Part shown: positions 32,291 through 44,341 of the stretch, in pieces
How positions within the stretch are numbered: position 1 is the first letter of the stretch
Layout: every line of letters starts with the position of its first letter
Assembly: GCA_032629725.1 (NCBI GenBank)
Contig: JAFEVB010000036.1
Span: 868,001-932,000 of the forward strand
Direction: 5' to 3'
From: Gremmenia infestans
Taxonomy: Eukaryota; Ascomycota; Leotiomycetes; Helotiales; Hamatocanthoscyphaceae
DNA length: 64,000 bases
The notes under the pieces: generated by a model
Databases searched by the model: none
The model's input: the letters and a program-made list of their open reading frames with translations, nothing else
Told to the model about the DNA's origin: nothing
Translations under genes and position numbers: made by a program

Positions 32291-33452
32291 TGCGTAGATA
32301 CCACAACTCCATATCTCGACAACCTCTTAGATTGAAGAGTATCATGCTGAAGATTGTAACGGCGATGTTTAACTGCTGCGAACGTAACCGGATTTTCGTT
32401 GGGGGGTAGAACAGCTCATAGACCAATACCATACGACATGTGGATAAATTACCTTGTCTTGTCAGAAAGAGCTGGTGAAGGTATTTTTCAGCCTGAGCCA
32501 CAAATGGTGAGAATTGGCGATGGGGTGCGCCGCAAGAGGGAAGAGTTCTTGGCAAGGTATGGCAGACACTGACACTGAAGGGAGTAGTCGGGTAAGGAAC
32601 CGAGAATCCGGAAACCGGCTATTATATCATGAAAGCAATGTTAGAGCGAAGAGGACGCCAAAGTACTGTATGTAGTAGGAAAATGCTGGAAGGTAGCAAA
32701 ACGAACGATACCTTTCCTCCAGTGTGAGCGATGAGAGTGGGTTTATATATATATCGAGATGAAAGAGTCTGCATTTCCCCGAACTATCAAGACTTAAGCC
32801 CCACAAGAGATACATGGGTGCAGAATTACTGTTTCTACCACAATAATGCAAGGGATCAAGAACGACGCAGATGAGGCAGCAAGAGAAGGAAGCACTCGCT
32901 CCGTCTTAGTCAGATAGTCTCGTCTTCCCCGCCAGACACCCTTCAAACATCCGTGGGCGAAGGAATCCAGAGGCGCGGTGCTTTCTTGGGCGACGATCGC
33001 CACTCGTCGGTAGTCCTAATGGCACGTGTGGTGTTAGCATGCCCGTTGACTGGCGGAGGCATCGCATCCTCTGCCAAAATTGATGTCGAGTTTGGTATAG
33101 CAGTGCAGTGCCCAATGAGCACTTTGCAGTACAGTAGCTGAAAGAGCATGCCCCTCGCGTGGCCCGAAGATAATTGAGCCCCGCGAAAAGCCTAAAATTG
33201 CTCTAGAGATCTACAGATAGACCCTTCTTCCGCCATCGTGACAATAATGGTGCTGCTCCCGGACTGTATTACTTGCACTGTACCGCAAATAGGGCTGCGA
33301 CACCGACACCGATTCCGACTCATGTAGCTGCAAGCTTTCGACAGCTTCAGCAAAGCAAGGAAGGATACCGGACAAGACAGGACGGGCTAGCTTATTGGCG
33401 GAAAAGCGATCTCCAACCTGCCCGACACAGCGACGCCGACAAGGGCCTGACT

Positions 33453-36400
33453 ATGGACGAGGGTGGGGGCCTGCTGCCGGCGCGCAATCGCTCAACGCGT
33501 GCCCATTCAAGAGATCCTCATCGAGGTGAGCGGAAATCCAAGTCCAACTCTACTACTCAATCTACTCCGCCCATAACGCGGACTAGCTCTGAACCAGTTG
33601 CGGCGTCACCAAGCAAGTTGACATTGAGTTTCGATCACGGATTCAATGGGCATGAGCAAAGGGACTCAATTACATCCGTCCAAGACGACCCCTTTTTCAG
33701 GAACTATCAATCGCCTCACTCGGTGTCTTTAGCAAAGGAACTGAGGACTGCAACATATATGAATCGGTACCGGGATGATGGTACGCCAGAAGAACCTCCC
33801 GCGCGCTCTCCCAACAGACCCTTGGTCGACAATGCTGTGAAGTTAAAACTACCCGTACGTGCTCCTTTCCCTGCCTCGATGATCGATACGCGGACTAATC
33901 AGACCCTTAAATTCTAGCCCCAGTCGAGAAGCGGAATGTCCGACATAAATATCGCCATCATTGGCAGCGCGGGCGTTGGGAAGAGTACGCTTATCCAACG
34001 TGCACTTGGCTTACGAGCTCTACCTACCTCAATTGCCTCGAGCCTTCGAATGTCCGTGGATAACGTGGTTTATACTGTTAGTTTGATTGAGCTGGACCTG
34101 GAATCTTTCGATATAGTGCCGGATCGCCATATTGAATGGCCCAAACAAATAAACGGGCACATTGTCCCCCGCATGGACGGGGCTTTATTGCTATATGATG
34201 TTATGAATAGGGAAAGCATTTCAGAACTTCCCCAGACTCTAAGTACTTTTTTTGAGATCCAATGTAAAGATCCAGCTGACCTATGTCCCAGAGGGCCTTG
34301 TGAACTCCTCTTTACCAACGATTCTTGTATCTTGCAAATGTGACAACCCAGGAAATACCCGTCAACTCGATGTGGACAATGTGGAAGCCCTCTGCGTATC
34401 CTGTGTTGAGGCAGTCAAAACTGCTGCGAACGTACCCGAAAGTGCGAGACTGTGTCTCTCTTCTATGCTTAGAGCCATCATGTCAAAGAGAAATGGTGAG
34501 TAATTGCGAGCGCCTACAACTTATTCCTCTTTTTTTATCGTCCGATATTAAAGCTCTCTGCATTAAGAAAAATCCTTTACATAATGTTTATATCTTTTAC
34601 AGCCCTACAGTGCCAGCATTAAGCATTTGCAGGCTACCTATATTAATTATGTCGGTGCTGAAACCAAGCTAACTTAAAGAAGCTATAAATAGCGGACCAG
34701 AATTGCTTGGTTCTCGCCGTCGAGCCACTTCTTCGGCCCATCTAGAAACACACCAGGATCCAGCCAGACCACTCAGCCAACAATCGAAACACAGCCGAGC
34801 AAGTTCAGAGTTCTCACTTCTCCGAGGATTTCCCTCGCAGCCACCTGTATCCTCACGCGGTCAATCGCAACGTCCAAATGGCCGGACCAATCTTCATCAA
34901 TTCTCCATCCCCGATCCACACGAAGCACCGCCGCTTTCGTCTCATCCAGCCTTCCGGAACGAAAGATCGCCGCTAGCGGCTCCCGGGCGGGCGGTTGATA
35001 GTACTTTTCTAGATATGGAGGAATCCGATGCCGACCCTGCATACCGATATTCGGATGATATTCCCATATTGCAACGAAATGACGATAGTTTCTTTGACAA
35101 GCCTGCCAAAGTCTCGGGCGTCACATTTGATGAACTTGTCGATAGGCTTCTAGGCCAAAACATGTCCAGAGCAGACGACAATTTCTCTGATATATTTCTC
35201 TGTCTCTATAGAAAGTTTGCTGCTCCCAGCGAATTGTTTCATGCGATTCTGAACCGGCTTGAACGAATCGCGCTTGATAAGAATACACACTACTTGACAC
35301 GCACTGCAACGCAGCTCAGAATTCTAACGGTGCTCGCCAGATGGGTATCAGGCTATCCAGGGGATTTTGCCAGTCCTTCGACCAGCCAGAAACTCAATGC
35401 TTTTATTGGCCACTTATACAGCGAGCCTGTATTTGCCGCTGCGGCACAAGACATGAGGATGCAGCTACAGTCTCGTGTCGTAGAGGACGATGATACGGGG
35501 TGGGCGAGGACTGACGCTGACGTGGAGAGCGAGACTAGTAGTAAAGAGGAATCAGAACCGGCCTCGCCTCTTCGACGAAGGCTCACCGAAAGTAGTGATG
35601 TCGAGGAAGATATGCAGGCTCTTGCCATCGACGAGGAAGGAGGGGAAGACATGGAAAGCCAACAATCAAGGGCCGATTCGGAAACTCGGTCATTATCACC
35701 GTCCTATCACACAGTTGAGGATTATGAGAGAGAAGCAGCTACGATGATACCAAAAGCTACCCTTCCACTCACAAAATTCCGCTATCACATCTTCATGGAC
35801 ACGCATGACGATTATGTTGCAGATGAGATGACCAGGATCGACTGGGTCATGTTCTCTTCCATCCGACTTCGAGACCTTGTCCGACATGTTAGTCTTTCCT
35901 TAAAACAAAAGGAGAAGTGCAAGAGCTTGGCCAACGTAAATCGAATGATCAACCATTTCAATCACATTGCGCGCTGGGTTGCAAATATGATTCTGATGAG
36001 AGACAAAGCCAAGCACAGGGCTCAGATGTTGGAGAAATTCATGGCCGTTGCCTTGAAGCTTCGCCAGCTGAACAACTACAATGGTCTAGCAGCTGTGCTA
36101 GCGGGTATCAACGGAACTGCTGTTCATCGGCTGGCGCAAACTAGGGCTTTGGTCCCAGCGGATGTCCAAAAGCGCTTCGCGCGGCTTGTCCTATTGATGG
36201 GCAGCCAGAAGAGTCACTTTGCATATCGACTAGCATGGGAGAACTCTCCCTTACCCCGAATTCCATTCATCCCTCTCCACCGTCGAGATCTTGTCTCTGC
36301 TGAAGAAGGCAGTCAGACTTTTGTTGGGGCTGGCGGAGACCGGATTAACTGGAAGAAATTTGAGGTGCTCTCAGAGGTCATCTTGCCCATTATGAAGAGC

Positions 36401-36639
36401 CAAGTACTGCCGTACCCCAACCTGGCGAAACATGATATCGCGCGAGAATTGATATTAGACTGTAGAATGCCTGTGGACGATGAGGTGAATCTCCATTACG
36501 AACTAAGCTATCTTGTGCAACCCATACTAACTATCCCCAGGATATATACCAACGGAGTCTGTCTCTCGAAAGCCCATCAGCATCAGGGACTGCAGAATTC
36601 AGCAAGAAGAAATTTCCCTGGTTCCAAAAGGAGAAATAG
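33453..36639 (+). CDS. RasGEF (Cdc25-homology) protein with N-terminal Ras-like domain
   Basis: Exons 33453-33854, 33918-34242, 34292-34495, 34680-36484 and 36541-36639 give 944 residues. After a disordered Ser/Arg-rich start comes a small-GTPase-like domain (about 141-300) with a perfect P-loop, GSAGVGKS at 150-157, but no DxxGQ (the position reads LIELDLESF) and SCKCD instead of NKxD. Next a long linker, then a RasGEF-N/REM motif (about 456-600) and the catalytic Cdc25 domain (about 670-905; RIDWVMFSSIRLRDLV, NRMINHFNHIARWVANMI, LRQLNNYNGLAAVLAGING, LPRIPFIPLHRRDL). It should load GTP on a Ras or Rap type protein. The short last exon encodes DIYQRSLSLESPS. The first ATG in frame is 33453; an upstream exon is possible. 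Intron 3 (184 nt) is long. Confidence 0.88.
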
Positions 36640-37871
36640 GAGCGATAATCTGAGCGGATTTGGTTTGGTTGGGCGGAGGTTTCATCATTGACGGCGTTTT
36701 CCTCGCGCATACCCCCTAGTCTGGGATAGACACATGCGAGGAAGATTTAAGGGGCCATATATTATATGTTCTGTAGGTCAGAGCAATATATGCTAGTGTA
36801 TATTTCAGACTACCTACCTCCTACCTCTTACCACTTAGGATCCTTGGGGGCGTTGGTGAGTTTTTTGCCGCCGTAGTGTTATCCTGATATCTTCATTTTC
36901 CTTGTGGGGGCTAAGAAGGGGAAACCGACTATTGGTTACAGAGACACAGGTTGATTAAACTACGATCGAGACAACACCCCGCGCACCTGGGCCTACGACA
37001 ATAAACCCTAGCCCTACCCGCATACACTCTCCTGCTCCCTTGCCTGCAACCTCCAACAGGGGAGGGAGTAAATCCTGGTAATATCTCTGCTATCTTGCTC
37101 CTCCAAACTAAGTGTCGGCCGTAGATAATACTTAGCTACCTCGCGGTAACAAGACTTGTTAAAATCCTAATACTAGTAGGAGGATTTCCTAAGGGCTTCC
37201 CTTACCTAAGGCTTCAAATAAACCCCTTAATACAGGCTTTTGCACTAGCTTTCTTCCCAAGCAGTCAAAGCACAGGAACCGCTTATTACTGCCTACGTTG
37301 ACACCCTTATCCAGAAGCTGGGAGTGAAGGTTGACGGGAAAACAATGTAACGGTACTCGATCTTGTGATTTGTTTAACTTCACAACGTTCTACATCATCA
37401 GCGACCTTGGGTGGAGAATTCTTCCCGCGGGCTCGAAAGTCGAGAGTACCATCCTTGGATAACCGTCATCTTGCAGTGCAAAGCCATTCTAACTGCCATG
37501 TCTATCGGATACTATCTGCTATTGAACGCGCCGATCCCTTATGTGACGCTTAAGTCTGCGCTGGCGGGTCTGAACTTGGTTTTGGCATGGCACGAGAGAA
37601 TGTGTAGGCAAGCTTGAAAATACAGACGGAAAGACCAGACGTGATAAGTCTTATGGAGAAGGGAGACTTGACTGAGGAGATCGTTTCGAATTCGACGGTG
37701 TTCATTGTGGCAGGGTGTGAACAATGACACCGAAACTTTCAAGTTGCAAGAAATCCAATTTTGGGGAGGAAAATACAGGTAAGTCAAGTCCTCAGGTAGT
37801 CGTGGCTTCCGCGTCGCTTCTCCCCTGCGTCTGAGGTTGCACAACCAAAACTGCTTCCACTCGAATGCAAG
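36640..37871. other. Intergenic 1.2 kb, one possible relic
   Basis: RasGEF 3' flank and promoter of the next gene. A minus-strand frame at 37383-37189 includes LLDKGVNVGSNKRFLCFDCLGRK, which looks like a piece of a cysteine-containing domain but is isolated. Otherwise no gene seen. Confidence 0.35.
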
Positions 37872-38980
37872 ATGCTCAATCCATTCAAAGCACCGCGCGC
37901 GATGGCAAAAACAACGAACAAGCGCAAGTCGGAAAGTAAGTTGCCTCTATTCCAATTGAAACCTTCACGCCCTTCTTGTCCTTATCGATCTACTCGATCA
38001 AAAAGGAACGTTCTCTGACGCGTCCCAGGCGCTTTACCCATCGGCAGAAGCAAGCTACGACAGACGGTAAATCAAGAGGAATCGGATTCGGCACATGGAG
38101 ACATTTCTGGTGATGAGCTCTTCGTCGAGGACCAGCTCGTTGCCACTAGACACGTGAAGAAGAAGAAGACTCGCGAGTCGGAGCCTGCGCGCCTGGTCAG
38201 AGCTGATGAGTACGAGGAGGATGAGGGACGTATGGAGAGCCAGTGAGCACTATATCCTTACCTGAATCCAAATTCGTTGCTGACCTGTGGAATTACAGAC
38301 AATTTCTCGCTCTGGTTGAATTTGAAAGCAAGAAGAAACGAATGGCAGGCAAAGCTGCTGCACATTACATGGACCAGTTTGTGCAGCGCTTGGAGGAGGT
38401 TGAGCAGGGGCTGAAGAAGAAACTTCAGGACTTGCGCACTGCCGCGTAAGCATGCAAGCTCTCTTCTCGACGTCCACAGCTAATCTGAAGCAGACCAAAG
38501 GAAGATAAAAAGTTCCTCGAACGTTTCTCGGAGGCCTTCGCAGCATCCCGACCCCGTCCGCCTCCAGCAAAAGATGCAACTCAAGGAAAAGAGTCTTCTG
38601 ATCTAGCATTTGTCTCCCTTTACAAGCAATCCAACAAACTCTCAGCTGGTGCGAAGGACATCATTAAATTGTTCGAGATTGCCAACCAATTGACTTCAGA
38701 TTTCGATATATCTGGCTTGTTGGACAATGAGTGGGGAGACGAGGATGGGGAAGCTGCCAGATTGCTGGGTGTTGGTCGCGATGTTGGATTTCACAAGTAT
38801 CAGAGCCTTCTGACTGCATCTGCTGAGCCTCCTCCATTCGACGAAGAGGTCACTGCTATGGCGGATATGATTTACAAGAAGGATGAAGGTCTGGTTTCTA
38901 CTGCATGGGGTAAAATTGCAAAGAAGCAGGAGAGGTCTGCGAAGAAGCTGCTCAAGTCATTGCCCCAGGAAATTGTTTGA
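37872..38980 (+). CDS. Unknown nuclear-type protein with basic and coiled-coil segments
   Basis: Exons 37872-37935, 38029-38242, 38299-38445 and 38494-38980 give 303 residues; the second methionine (37902, MAKTTNKRKSE) may be the true start. I do not recognise the family. The N-terminal third is charged with a likely nuclear localisation signal (HVKKKKTRES) and acidic runs (DEYEEDEGRMES); the middle (about 93-145) is strongly helical and probably a coiled coil (FVQRLEEVEQGLKKKLQDLR); the C-terminal part is folded-looking (DISGLLDNEWGDEDGEAARL). Four exons with canonical sites that sum in frame make it a real gene. A DNA- or chromatin-linked complex subunit is one guess from composition only. 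Confidence 0.75.
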
Positions 38981-39504
38981 TCTCATGAAGGAACTTGATA
39001 TTGCTATAACTCAAAGGTACTTTGTTGCTATACCGAAATCATTTAGCTAGCCCACAGAAATGGGAAATATTTGCATATAAAGCCCGTGGGAACTAGAGTG
39101 AAATGCTCGATACACGATGTGCTTGCTCACCAAAATAGCAAGCTATATACTTCTACCCCCTCTTTTATTTAGCCGAACTACGTTTAGTTAATTGGTTGGT
39201 TGGTTACATCAATTTAACGTCTGTTCCAGGCCATGAAGACCTAGACTACATTTAGTTAACCGTGGGTAAATTTCATCAACTGTAAGAAACCGTATTAGGG
39301 CCAGATAAAGACACTGCATAATCCCTTAAAATGGTCATTTGGCCATTATCGTACCCGAAAAAGATCCCAGCAAAATCGAATGCAATGACGATTACCACGT
39401 GACTACGATAAGTGGACGATTAGCTGCTGACAAAAGAGAAGAGGCAACGCCAACGCCAATTTCCTTTCTTCTTCCAACAGCCTCACCAACCAAACCTCCT
39501 AAAC
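38981..39504. promoter_or_regulatory. NFU1 upstream region
   Basis: No gene seen. A CACGTG E-box lies near 39397-39402 about 100 bp before the NFU1 start; its relevance is untested. The first part is the 3' flank of the preceding gene. Confidence 0.35.
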
Positions 39505-40519
39505 ATGGCATCTACCAGAATCTCACGGGCAGCTGCCCCTTTCTTTGCGAAAACTCGAGTCACAAAATCCGTAGTGCCAGTCCACCAGAACGCAGCAAGA
39601 TGTGTCCATCAAAGTACCCGTTTACCTGCCATATCAGCTTCAAATGCGACAATGAGACCAACATTACAACCATACCTCCACCAACCGTCAAATATGCTGA
39701 AGCCAACAGCAGTTGGTGGTACTCGGAGCATTTTCATTCAGACAGAAAACACTCCAAATCCTGATGCCCTCAAATTCCTACCGAATCACCCTATACTTCC
39801 AAAGGAGTTATCATCTCCATTTCTCGAATACCTAAATCCTCGGTCAACTCTCGCACCGCCACATCCTTCACCACTTGCCGCAAACTTAATGAATATCGAT
39901 GGAATAACGTCCGTATTCTATGGCTCAGACTTCATCACTGTCACGAAAGCTACAGATGCCAACTGGGCGCATGTCAAGCCGGAGGTTTTCAGTCTCATCA
40001 CAGAAGCTGTAACCTCCGGTGCTCCGATTGTCAACATTACCGAAAACAAATCCGGAGAGGCTGGTCAGGAGGGTAATGAAGAGGATAGCTTGAGCTATAA
40101 CGAAAATGACAGTGAGGTAGTGGGAATGATTAAGGAGTTGCTTGAGACCAGGATTCGACCAGCCATCCAGGAAGACGGTGGAGATATTGAGTTCCGTGGG
40201 TTTGTGGATGGGCAGGTGTTGTTGAAACTCCGCGGAGCATGCAGAACCTGCGATTCAAGCACCGTAACCCTCAAGAACGGCATTGAAGGGATGTTGATGC
40301 ATTATGTAAGTCTCATTCATACCGCGAGTAGAAGAGCAGGAAGGCTGACTTGACAAATAGATTGAGGAGGTGAAAGGTGTAAATCAAGTGCTTGACCAGG
40401 AAGAGGAGATTGCTTTGCAGGAATTCGCAAAGTTTGAGGAGAAGTTGAAGCAGCAAAAGGGCGCTGATGCAGTCGCCTCCACGGTCGGCAAAGGTAGCCT
40501 GGATACTGCACCTTTTTGA
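39505..40519 (+). CDS. NFU1: Mitochondrial Fe-S scaffold/carrier Nfu1
   Basis: Hands [4Fe-4S] clusters to mitochondrial enzymes such as lipoate synthase and respiratory subunits. Exons 39505-40305 and 40361-40519 give 319 residues. A basic mitochondrial presequence (about 1-70) is followed by the Nfu N-terminal domain (FIQTENTPNPDALKFLP, SPLAANLMNIDGITSVFYG) and the NifU-like domain (IRPAIQEDGGDIEFRGF) with the cluster-binding pair C246-RT-C249. The C-terminal exon encodes a Glu/Lys-rich helix (EEIALQEFAKFEEKLKQQ). All key residues are present. Confidence 0.94.
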
Positions 40520-41868
40520 TATCAATCGAGGTGCTCTTCAAAATGAAAAAAAAATAACATAATTGCCACTTGGCCAATCACGGGCAACAGATTGTCCGTT
40601 GAGGGGCGATGTTTCACGGCAGAGAAAATACCCAAATGAAGTTTCATGCATTGCAGACTATTAATTGCCCCTCCTTTTCCTGAGGGGGTGCAGCTTTCAC
40701 TTCTGTTGAAGTGCCATTCAAACAAATCCAACGAGCTCTGGGCCACCGCAGCGATACTTGGCTCGAACTCCAATTGTCAATGTGCCACGGGAAAATCATC
40801 CGCCAGCGAATCAGAAGTAGGGCACTCGGCAAGAGTGTGTTGAGGAGAGAGCCCGGCGCGCCCGCAGGCATAGTTTGCTCTGTGCCGCAACCCTTGCCCA
40901 TGCAATATGGAGACCTTAAAAACAATTTAAATGTAAGCTGCAAAGCCATACCTAGGACTAGAACGGGGTAGGTAGGCGGGTTAAGGTATATTAGATGCAA
41001 CGGTTAATAGGTAGAGTAGTGCTGTCAACAAGCTTCCCCGCAAATTCCAAGGTGGGGTGGGCTGGTGAGTCTCGACCTGAAGTCGAAAGTTAGAAATGGA
41101 TGAAAACAGATTTCTCGAATCATCTTGGCTGGGCTAGTACGGAGGAGTATCGTCATGCTTAGGTACTTAGACCATGTGAGCCACTAAATCGGAGCCGCCT
41201 TTTCCCCTACCTCCCTAGCGTGCGATTTTGGAGAAAAATCCGGGGTTGAAAGCCGAATCTTGTCGCCTGCATCTTTGATTTGACACATGCCTGTGGCGTG
41301 TGCTACGACTGAAGGGAGGGGGGTGTCAGAGGTCAGAGAGGCGAAGAGTGGGAGGAGATATCCGCTGCTAAACGCCGTTACACCAGATATATGGAGTAGA
41401 GGCAAATGTGAGGCAAATGTGAAGAGTAAAACCACGCCACGGTCCTCTCCGGCGCAAAGATCATCGTTGAGTCTGAGCTTAAGCTTGAGCTTGAGCCTGA
41501 GCCTAAGCCCATACATCATACCATACCTATAGTAATACACTTCATCAACTGACATTATAAGCTTCGCTTTTTCTCAGCACTAAAATAGAGGATTTTGGCA
41601 ATGAGTTTGATAAACAGCTCGGGGTGAGGTAGGGCAGGGTAGGTATGCCATGCATTCTGCAGCATGAACGTTAACGTTGTCGGGTGCCGCCGATTGTTCT
41701 TGGACGTTGTTGATGCTGGTCTTTGGCATTTGATCGAGTACCATAACCGTAGACTTCCTCTATATCAACCACTGGGAGATATGGATATTGATACCGCAAT
41801 AGGACAGATGCCGTGAGCCGTATATTACTTACTCCTTTTCCTGGTGTTACTTACTGTATTGAAGCCAG

Positions 41869-41899
41869 TCCCTTCCCTTCCCTTCCCTTCCCTTCCCTC
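41869..41899. repeat. Pentanucleotide microsatellite (ccttc)n
   Basis: Six tandem units of ccttc in a row. Confidence 0.85.
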
Positions 41900-42169
41900 A
41901 CTCATTCATGCAAAGAATCCGGCGCAGAGCCAGGCTTGAAGGAGTCAAGCTTGTGCGCGTTGAATCCCTGACCCGTCTCCATCCCCTCATTTGCGTCTGT
42001 CAAAGGCTGCGCTGCTCCAACCCCTGGTGGTCGGTCCCCTGTAGCAAATGGCGTTTCCTTAGCGTACAACCTCCACTCCGTTGCATCTCGCAGGCTGTTC
42101 ACTCCACTGTCTACCTTAGTCTAGTCGCCCATCGCACGTCTCCTTTCTTTGTTCCTTCCTTCCTTCACC

Positions 42170-42200
42170 ACGACTGACTGACTGACTGACTGACTGACTG
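42170..42200. repeat. Tetranucleotide microsatellite (actg)n
   Basis: About seven to eight tandem actg units. Confidence 0.85.
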
Positions 42201-42701
42201 GGAATCGCGGCGACCAAGCAAGTCTTCAAGAGAAATATCATTATCTGCCAAAGTTCCAGCCTTCTTCCGCGCCCTGTCCAAGCCGCCGTTTCAACCCCGT
42301 TGACGAGCCGAAATCTCACGTTCCACCCTGTGTCCTTCCCCGCATCCATCGAGTCCAGTCAGTCGCGAAGAGAACCATAGCTCCAGTTCCAGCACCACAC
42401 TCCCGCTCTGCCTACCTGCTCCTCTCAAAAACACTGCTCAACAGACCGGTGTTCTAGAGCATAAGGCCACCGCCCTTTCCTCTACTTTCGAATATGGGCT
42501 TCGCATAGTCTAGGCGACCCAAGCCTCTTTGATTCAACACATACGATACGCGGAACGCTGTACGATTTTCCTTTCTCACGCAAATCGGTAAACTGGGAAA
42601 ATTAGACGGTCCTCGGAGTCGATACATAAATTGAAGAAAAGAAGAGTACCAGACATATTTAGAGGAGTTACTATTTCTTTCGGCAATTGCGCTTTACTGA
42701 G

Positions 42702-42801
42702 GTAAGTAATACACTTAATCCTCCTCCCACCAACCCATCCCTTTTCCGACGAAATTATATATTCTGGGAATAGTGGCTAATCGCTTTGTCCTCGTCTATA
42801 G
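42702..42801 (+). other. Probable intron in the PSP1 5' leader
   Basis: A strong donor (gtaagt), a branch-like ggctaatc near 42772-42779 and the acceptor ctatag frame a 100-nt intron inside the noncoding region before the PSP1 gene. It would be part of a leader of about 2 kb. Inference from splice motifs only. Confidence 0.4.
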
Positions 42802-44341
42802 ATACCAATTCCTGCCTTTTCTAAAACTCGTCCTTTCGGCCATAATAATTCTGCGCAGGTGAGTTTATTGTGCCCTTCCTATGTTCGCCTACAAATACAT
42901 TCAACCTCAGTTGCACCCTTTGAGCTATGGGACTCCTTCTTGGGAGATTGCTCTTGATTCATGCCGTTTCTCCAGGGTCTTCTTCAAAGCTGAGTGGTGG
43001 CTTCGATTTGGACAAAGTTGGCCCATGCTTGTAATTGCGCATAAGAAGATTGAACGTCCACCCTTCAAGTAGGTGAAGACACGGAATAGGTCAAGGACGA
43101 CAACAAATTTCTTCACACAATCAACTGTTCGCTCAGCGAGAGGATTGTGAGTTGATGGAAGATGTCATGTCCTTCCACCTCGAACCACTTACATGTACGG
43201 GCGTTCAATCGTCTTTTGTTTCAGTTATAATGGCATGTCAATTCAAACCGAAGACCGCTAGACGCAGAAGCTTGGCTGTGTTCATAACACCGACTGGCTC
43301 GTTCCTATGGACCAGTTGTACGAGACTGTGGAATGTCTTTTAGTGTTCTCGCTATATCTCGCGAAGCTTTTATAGGCATCATTTCACATTGAATTCGCAC
43401 TCCCCTACCCTGTTCGCACCCAGCATAGCATGTGGATACATATGGGACTGGATGCACCTCAATTAGTATGTAATCATTAACTAATTATTTGTGCCCTAGA
43501 TATACATTACTTACATAATCTACCTCGCTCGTCCCAAGACCTAATCCAAGCTTCGATATCTTGTCGGACACCTACCAGCATCAAACCTCCTGCGGAGTAT
43601 TCATCATGTTCGTAAATCCTTTTCCCAAAACACCTTTTCATTTCCACTGGTAAACTTCTCAAGCAACACCTGCACTTGCATCCTTTCACGCCTGCCAGGA
43701 CTCCGCCATTCCATATTTCTTACGCATTTACATTATAGACTTGTCTTATTCAAGCCAAGCCTGAATTCCAAACGGGTTCTTCCGGTCAGGTCTACGCGGG
43801 GAAATTCTTCTGGTCAGCAGCAGACCACCTTCATCTTCTGATTTGAGCCGTGTGTCACTTTACCACCTGACAAGCCTCCTCTTCAGAGGTGTGTTATTGT
43901 AAAATCCATGATTGCCGCTTTCTCCTTAGTTGGCAACGGGATATTTGATGCGTTTCATGCTTCCGCCTATTCTTTCCTGGCGCTTTAGGGCATTTGGAGA
44001 CAGCGCAAATTTGCAACCTTCACATCTTTCTGCCCTTCCCTTCCTCACCTCCTCCAGGTCGAACACACCTACTTTCAAGTGGAAGCACCTTTTCTTTGTT
44101 GGTTGTTTCGGTCTTGCAGAATGGGCAGCTGTTTGTCGTTCCAAAGCTGGATTCACTTTGTGAAAGACCTCGACTCGTGGAATAGTCGTGCTATCTTATC
44201 CTACTCAAAATGATGTGTCGGGCCCTTCACTAACACTCTGTTTAGTGTACAATAACCTCAGCTTTACCATCTTTGGAGACAGACACTGCTATATCGTACT
44301 TGACATCCCCTCATCCCACCAGCCTGCAAAACATTGACGCA

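Larger units (their letters stand above)
30244..33452. other. Gene-poor 3.2-kb stretch with a minisatellite and one gene relic
   Basis: No complete gene is supported. It contains a 12-bp minisatellite (30573-30618) and, on the minus strand, a membrane-protein-like fragment (32054-32280). Other frames are short. The final 200 bp before 33453 include in-frame sequence for the RasGEF gene but no usable ATG. Confidence 0.4.
40520..44341. other. 3.8 kb without a supported gene; long leader of the PSP1 gene
   Basis: The distal half (about 42200-44341) looks like a long pyrimidine-rich 5' leader or promoter of the PSP1-domain gene, with a likely leader intron at 42702-42801. Short frames are numerous but none has features. 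Three simple repeats occur: an octanucleotide-like gagcttaa cluster near 41467-41511, a cccttc-type repeat at 41869-41899 and an actg repeat at 42170-42200. Confidence 0.4.
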
